Shown here in pieces: positions 60,967-64,000 of a DNA stretch of 64,000 nucleotides. The translations under genes and the position numbers were made by a program. The notes under the pieces were generated by a model that was not told where the DNA came from, ran no database searches, and was given only the letters and a program-made list of their open reading frames with translations. The stretch spans positions 515,442 to 579,441 of the forward strand of contig NZ_LMGL01000002.1 of NCBI RefSeq assembly GCF_001427145.1. The letters run 5' to 3'. The stretch comes from Microbacterium sp. Root166 (lineage in GTDB: Bacteria; Actinomycetota; Actinomycetes; Actinomycetales; Microbacteriaceae). Within the stretch, counting starts at the first letter, position 1. Every line of letters starts with the position of its first letter.

Positions 60967-62394
60967 TCAGATCACGGACTCGAACTGCTCGATGATCGAC
61001 ACGGGCGCCCCCGCCCGTACCGAGCGCCACGACTCCGCCAGCAGCGACACCGCACGGACCAGGTCCTCCGGTGGGGCGGTGAACGGCACGCGGATGTGCC
61101 GGTCGTGCCCGCCGTCCACAGAGAAGCGCGGGCCGGCCGAGAGCAGAACGCCGCGGGCGCGCACATCCATCACGAGGGCAGAGCTCAGTGCGGCGTCGAG
61201 CTCCACCCACAGCGAGACTCCGCCGTGCACGCGCGGGACCCGCCACTCCGGCAGCGATTCGGCCAGGGCCCCGACGAGGGCGTCGCGCCCCGAGCGGAGC
61301 AGCTCCGACCGCTGCCCAGCGATGCGGGGAAAGTTCTCGAGGAGTGCAGCGGCGACGGCCTGCTCGAACTCGGGCGTGCCGAGGTCGTGTGCGGGTCGGG
61401 CGGCGACCAGGCGCCGGATGACGTCGGCGTCGGCGCGGATCCAGCCGACCCTCAATCCTCCCCAGACGGTCTTGCCCAGTGACCCGATGCGCACGACCGT
61501 CCCCGGATCGCCTTCGGCGAAGCCGGCGGGCACGGGATGCGGCCGGTCGATGTCGAGTTCGGCCGTGGTCTCGTCGAGCACGAGCACGGAGCCTGCTCGC
61601 TCGCCCGCCCGCAGGAACGTCCCGCGTTCGCGCGCCGTCATCGTGCGGCCGGTCGGATTCTGGAAGTCCGGCATCAGGTAGGCCATCGCCGGCAGCGTGC
61701 GGTCGAACGCCTGCTCGGCGCGGTCGAGATCCCAGCCGTCGTCCGTGTTCACCGGCACGCCGATGAGGCGAGCCCCCGCACGTCGCAGCGCGTCGACCGC
61801 GTGCGGATACGTGGGCGTCTCCACGAGGACGCGATCACCGCGTCCGAGCAGCACCGAGGCGAGAAGGTGGATGGCGCTCTGCGCGCCGGTCGTGACGAGC
61901 ACCTCTCCGGCGGTCGTGGGCACGCCTCGCGATTCGTAGTGACGGGCGATCGCCTCGCGCAGCTGACGTCGCCCGAGAACGTCATATCCGGCGCGTGCGA
62001 CGAGCGCTGCAGCGCCCGCCGCGACCTCGCTCATGACGCCGGCAAGACCCGGCCACGCCGGCGGGCTCGCCTGCTGGAGGTCGATCGTCCCCTCTGCGGC
62101 CGCGGCACGACCCGGGTCGTGGCGTGCGAGGGCGAGGGTCACGCTGCCCGACCCCCGCAGGCTCGCGATGTGCCCGCTCTCTCGCAGGCTTCGGTAGGCC
62201 GCGGCAACGGTGCTGCGGCTCAGCTGCAGCGAGGCCGCCAGTTCGCGCTCGGCCGGCAGGGTGGTGCGCGGCGCGAGCCGATTGTCCAGGCAGAGCAGGC
62301 GGATGCCGTCGGCCAGCGCCTCGTAGGCGGGTTCGCGCGTGCGCCACCCGCCGAGGGAGGAGGCAAGCGCGCGTGCTGAGATCCGGGAGTCCAC
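60967..62394 (-). CDS. MocR-family regulator (GntR-HTH/aminotransferase fusion), YczR-like
   Basis: A 475-residue MocR protein: GntR winged helix (about 20-90, EPAYEALADGIRLLCLDNRLAPRTTLPAERELAASLQLSRSTVAAAYRSLRESG), then a fold-type I PLP domain, with YLMPDFQNPTGRTM and the PLP-Lys in SLGKTVWGGLRVGW. It is a regulator, not an active enzyme by family. GTG start at 62394 with TACGGT 6 nt upstream. Divergent from YczE. Confidence 0.9.
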   Translation of the reverse strand: MDSRISARALASSLGGWRTREPAYEALADGIRLLCLDNRLAPRTTLPAERELAASLQLSRSTVAAAYRSLRESGHIASLRGSGSVTLALARHDPGRAAAAEGTIDLQQASPPAWPGLAGVMSEVAAGAAALVARAGYDVLGRRQLREAIARHYESRGVPTTAGEVLVTTGAQSAIHLLASVLLGRGDRVLVETPTYPHAVDALRRAGARLIGVPVNTDDGWDLDRAEQAFDRTLPAMAYLMPDFQNPTGRTMTARERGTFLRAGERAGSVLVLDETTAELDIDRPHPVPAGFAEGDPGTVVRIGSLGKTVWGGLRVGWIRADADVIRRLVAARPAHDLGTPEFEQAVAAALLENFPRIAGQRSELLRSGRDALVGALAESLPEWRVPRVHGGVSLWVELDAALSSALVMDVRARGVLLSAGPRFSVDGGHDRHIRVPFTAPPEDLVRAVSLLAESWRSVRAGAPVSIIEQFESVI

Positions 62395-62410
62395 GGTGCC
62401 ACCGTATCGC

Positions 62411-62448
62411 GATTGGACTGGCGCATCGATGCCAATTTTGAGATTGGA
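62411..62448. promoter_or_regulatory. Candidate MocR operator: ATTGG repeats
   Basis: GATTGGA occurs as direct repeats at 62411-62417 and 62442-62448 (31 bp apart, three helical turns) with an inverted ATTGGC (as GCCAAT, 62431-62436) between. Other MocR proteins bind direct plus inverted repeats. The region lies between the divergent starts. Confidence 0.6.
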
Positions 62449-62456
62449 TAGAGCCC

Positions 62457-63113
62457 ATGACTCGTCGCGTGATCCAACTGCTGGTCGGACTGTTCCTCTA
62501 CGGTTTCGGCTGCGCGATGACGATCGAGGCCGGACTCGGCGTCGACCCCTGGACGGTCCTGGCCGAGGGCATCTCCCTTCGCACCGGAATCGGGATCGGC
62601 TGGGTCACGAACATCCTCGGCTTCTTCGTCCTGCTGCTGTGGATCCCGCTGCGCCAGAAGCCCGGCGTCGGCACCATCGCGAACATCGCCCTCGTGGGCA
62701 CCAGCATGCAGTTCGCCCTCTGGGTCCTGCCGACCGCCGTGGGGCCGGTCGCGCAGTTCGCCGAGCTCCTGGGCGGGATCGTCGTCGTGGCGATCGCATC
62801 CGGCCTCTACATCGGAGCGCACTTCGGGCCCGGACCGCGCGATGGGCTCATGACGGGCATGCACGCCCGCCTGGGCTGGCCGATCTGGACGTGCCGCGCG
62901 CTCGTCGAGCTCTCGGTCCTCGGCATCGGCTGGCTTCTCGGGGGCACGGTCGGCATCGGGACGGTGCTGTTCGCGTTCCTCATCGGCCCGCTGGTGCACG
63001 TGGCGCTGCCGTTGCTCGACACACGCCGCCCCCGCACCGCCGCAGTCGCGCCGGATCAGCCGGCCGGTCACGACCGGAAGGAGCCGGCGCCGGGCGACGC
63101 CGCCCGGCGCTGA
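62457..63113 (+). CDS. YczE/YitT-like integral membrane protein
   Basis: A 218-residue membrane protein with about five helices; FGCAMTIEAGLGVDPWTVLAEGIS and IGAHFGPGPRDGLMTGMHARLG are YczE-family signatures. Pairing with a divergent MocR regulator (YczR) is conserved. Function unknown. The ATG at 62457 has a TTGGAT 7 nt upstream rather than a clear TAnnnT. Confidence 0.88.
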   Translation: MTRRVIQLLVGLFLYGFGCAMTIEAGLGVDPWTVLAEGISLRTGIGIGWVTNILGFFVLLLWIPLRQKPGVGTIANIALVGTSMQFALWVLPTAVGPVAQFAELLGGIVVVAIASGLYIGAHFGPGPRDGLMTGMHARLGWPIWTCRALVELSVLGIGWLLGGTVGIGTVLFAFLIGPLVHVALPLLDTRRPRTAAVAPDQPAGHDRKEPAPGDAARR

Positions 63114-63132
63114 CCCGGACCGCAGCCTGGCG

Positions 63133-63345
63133 TCAGTGCTCGCGGAACTGCGGCCAATCGCTGCCGGGGGTCATCCGCGAATGCAGTGCGCTCTTGGCCA
63201 CTTCCATCGTCGGATACGTTCCGGCCGTGGTGTCGGCACCGGCCATCGTGACCGTGTAGCCGTCCTCGTCCTTGCGTATGCTCCCGACGACCCCCGAGGG
63301 CCCGTAGGCCACCCACAGGGTGTGATGCGTCTCCGTGGTGCTCAT
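63133..63345 (-). CDS. Small conserved protein, 70 residues
   Basis: MSTTETHHTLWVAYGPSG..., a 70-residue protein resembling short proteins common in Microbacteriaceae, without known fold. It has no Cys and no membrane helix. AAAGGAG 7 nt before the ATG at 63345; a longer frame to 63447 lacks support. Confidence 0.7.
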   Translation of the reverse strand: MSTTETHHTLWVAYGPSGVVGSIRKDEDGYTVTMAGADTTAGTYPTMEVAKSALHSRMTPGSDWPQFREH

Positions 63346-63451
63346 GGAAGAACTCCTTTCGATGCGTCTCGGGCCGACGCTACGCCGTGACGGTGCGATG
63401 CGCCACCGTTCGACCTGGCGTGGCGGGAACCGATACTCTGGCATCACCTTT

Positions 63452-63524
63452 CCCTCCGTAGCTCAGGGGACAGAGCGAGCGGTTTCTACCCGCAAGGTCG
63501 GGGGTTCGAATCCTCCCGGAGGGG
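63452..63524 (+). tRNA. tRNA-Arg (anticodon UCU)
   Basis: Acceptor CCCTCCG/CGGAGGG, D arm GCTC/GAGC, anticodon stem AGCGG/CCGCA with loop TTTCTAC giving anticodon UCU, and T arm GGGGG/CCTCC with TTCGAAT. Discriminator G at 63524; CCA is not encoded. The 27-43 pair is an A-A mismatch. Reads the rare AGA codon. Confidence 0.93.
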
Positions 63525-63588
63525 CTGTTCGTGCTCGCCTTCACGGCGCTGGGCGCTGGGCGTCGGGGCCTGTCAATAGGATGGAGCC

Positions 63589-64000
63589 ATGGTGGGGGCT
63601 ATGGAGAACGACCGGCTTGTCTGGATCGACTGCGAGATGACGGGGCTCGACCTCGCCGTCGACGAACTCGTCGAGATCGCCATCGTCGTGACCGATTTCG
63701 ATCTGAGACCGCTTCACCCGGGCTTCCAGGTGGTCATCAAGCCGGACGCCTCGGCGCTGGCGAACATGAGCGAGTTCGTCACCAAGATGCACGAGAAGTC
63801 GGGTCTGATCGATGAGATCCCCCACGGCGTGAGCCTGGCGGATGCCGAGTTCCAGTCGCTCGAGTACATCCAGCGTTTCGTCCCCCTCGAGGGCAAGGCC
63901 CCACTGGCGGGGAACACCATCGGCACCGACCGTATGTTCCTGGCCAAGTACATGCCGCGGGTGGACCACTGGCTCCACTACCGCAACGTCGACGTGTCGA
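63589..64000 (+). CDS. orn: Oligoribonuclease Orn (partial, runs off the right edge)
   Basis: The first 137 codons of a DEDDh 3'-5' exoribonuclease for short oligonucleotides and pGpG: LVWIDCEMTGLDLAVDELVEIAIVVTDFDL is the Exo I motif, then IKPDASALANMSEFVTKMHEKSGL. Start at 63589 with TAGGAT 6 nt upstream (leaderless); an in-frame ATG at 63601 is an alternative. Confidence 0.95.
   Translation, partial: MVGAMENDRLVWIDCEMTGLDLAVDELVEIAIVVTDFDLRPLHPGFQVVIKPDASALANMSEFVTKMHEKSGLIDEIPHGVSLADAEFQSLEYIQRFVPLEGKAPLAGNTIGTDRMFLAKYMPRVDHWLHYRNVDVS

Noticed and set aside
1..64000. CRISPR array, transposase, integrase, prophage genes or toxin-antitoxin pairs
   Set aside because: None seen on either strand; genes are core-type and codon use is uniform.

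Overview
The window is high-GC actinobacterial chromosome, most likely Microbacteriaceae and close to Microbacterium. Reasons: very high GC with GC-ending codons, many GTG starts, actinobacterial-type GlgA/GlgC, a SufBD-Rieske-CT iron-sulfur operon, coproporphyrin-type ferrochelatase, group II truncated hemoglobin, an actinobacterial iron box, and many leaderless promoters (TAnnnT 6-8 nt before ATG/GTG). I see no insertion sequence, prophage, integrase, CRISPR array or rRNA. It reads as an ordinary, densely coded core segment, and no gap between genes exceeds 300 bp.

Layout. 1-5 kb: a TetR gene next to a partial acyl-CoA-type gene, then a branched-chain 2-oxoacid dehydrogenase operon (E1alpha, E1beta, E2) divergent from an Lrp regulator. 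5-9.6 kb: a DMT exporter divergent from a CGNR zinc-finger regulator, a hydrolase, a DEDDh exonuclease, ribosomal protein L31 type B and an orphan ABC ATPase. 9.6-12 kb: divergent glycogen genes glgA/glgC. 12-18.3 kb: serB, a hydrolase, fabG, a DUF4190 protein, DUF3099/small Cys protein/SURF1, and an ABC-F ATPase. 18.4-23.3 kb: a complete ferric-siderophore uptake operon under an IdeR/DmdR-type iron box. 23.4-30.1 kb: an MFS exporter with a MalY-type C-S lyase, then sufT-sufC-Rieske-sufD-sufB. 30.4-36.2 kb: ctaA, a DMT transporter with a very His-rich tail, a hydrolase, gamma carbonic anhydrase and a surface acyltransferase. 36.3-40.5 kb: dps and a multicopper oxidase coupled to a two-component system. 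40.6-45.6 kb: amidohydrolase/PaiB pair, nei-rpiB, ferrochelatase. 45.7-52 kb: pepN and an ABC-2 transporter with its own kinase/regulator. 52-59.3 kb: MscS, truncated hemoglobin, FAD dehydrogenase, two thioesterases, ettA. 59.3-64 kb: a lipoprotein, a second ssb divergent from a small DNA-damage-type gene, a MocR/YczE pair, tRNA-Arg(UCU) and the start of orn.

The genes share several themes. Iron, heme and Fe-S functions recur (siderophore uptake, Suf, ferrochelatase, Dps, heme A synthase, SURF1, globin), as does carbon storage and branched-chain catabolism. The most interesting regulatory signal is a promoter element, ATGTCG(C/G)AG then 8 nt then TAnnnT. It occurs three times: before the DEDDh exonuclease, before a small hydrolase, and before an unknown 86-residue protein beside ssb, where it is combined with a near-perfect LexA box. 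It resembles the RecA-independent (PafBC) DNA-damage promoter known from mycobacteria and is the best candidate here for something not yet described.
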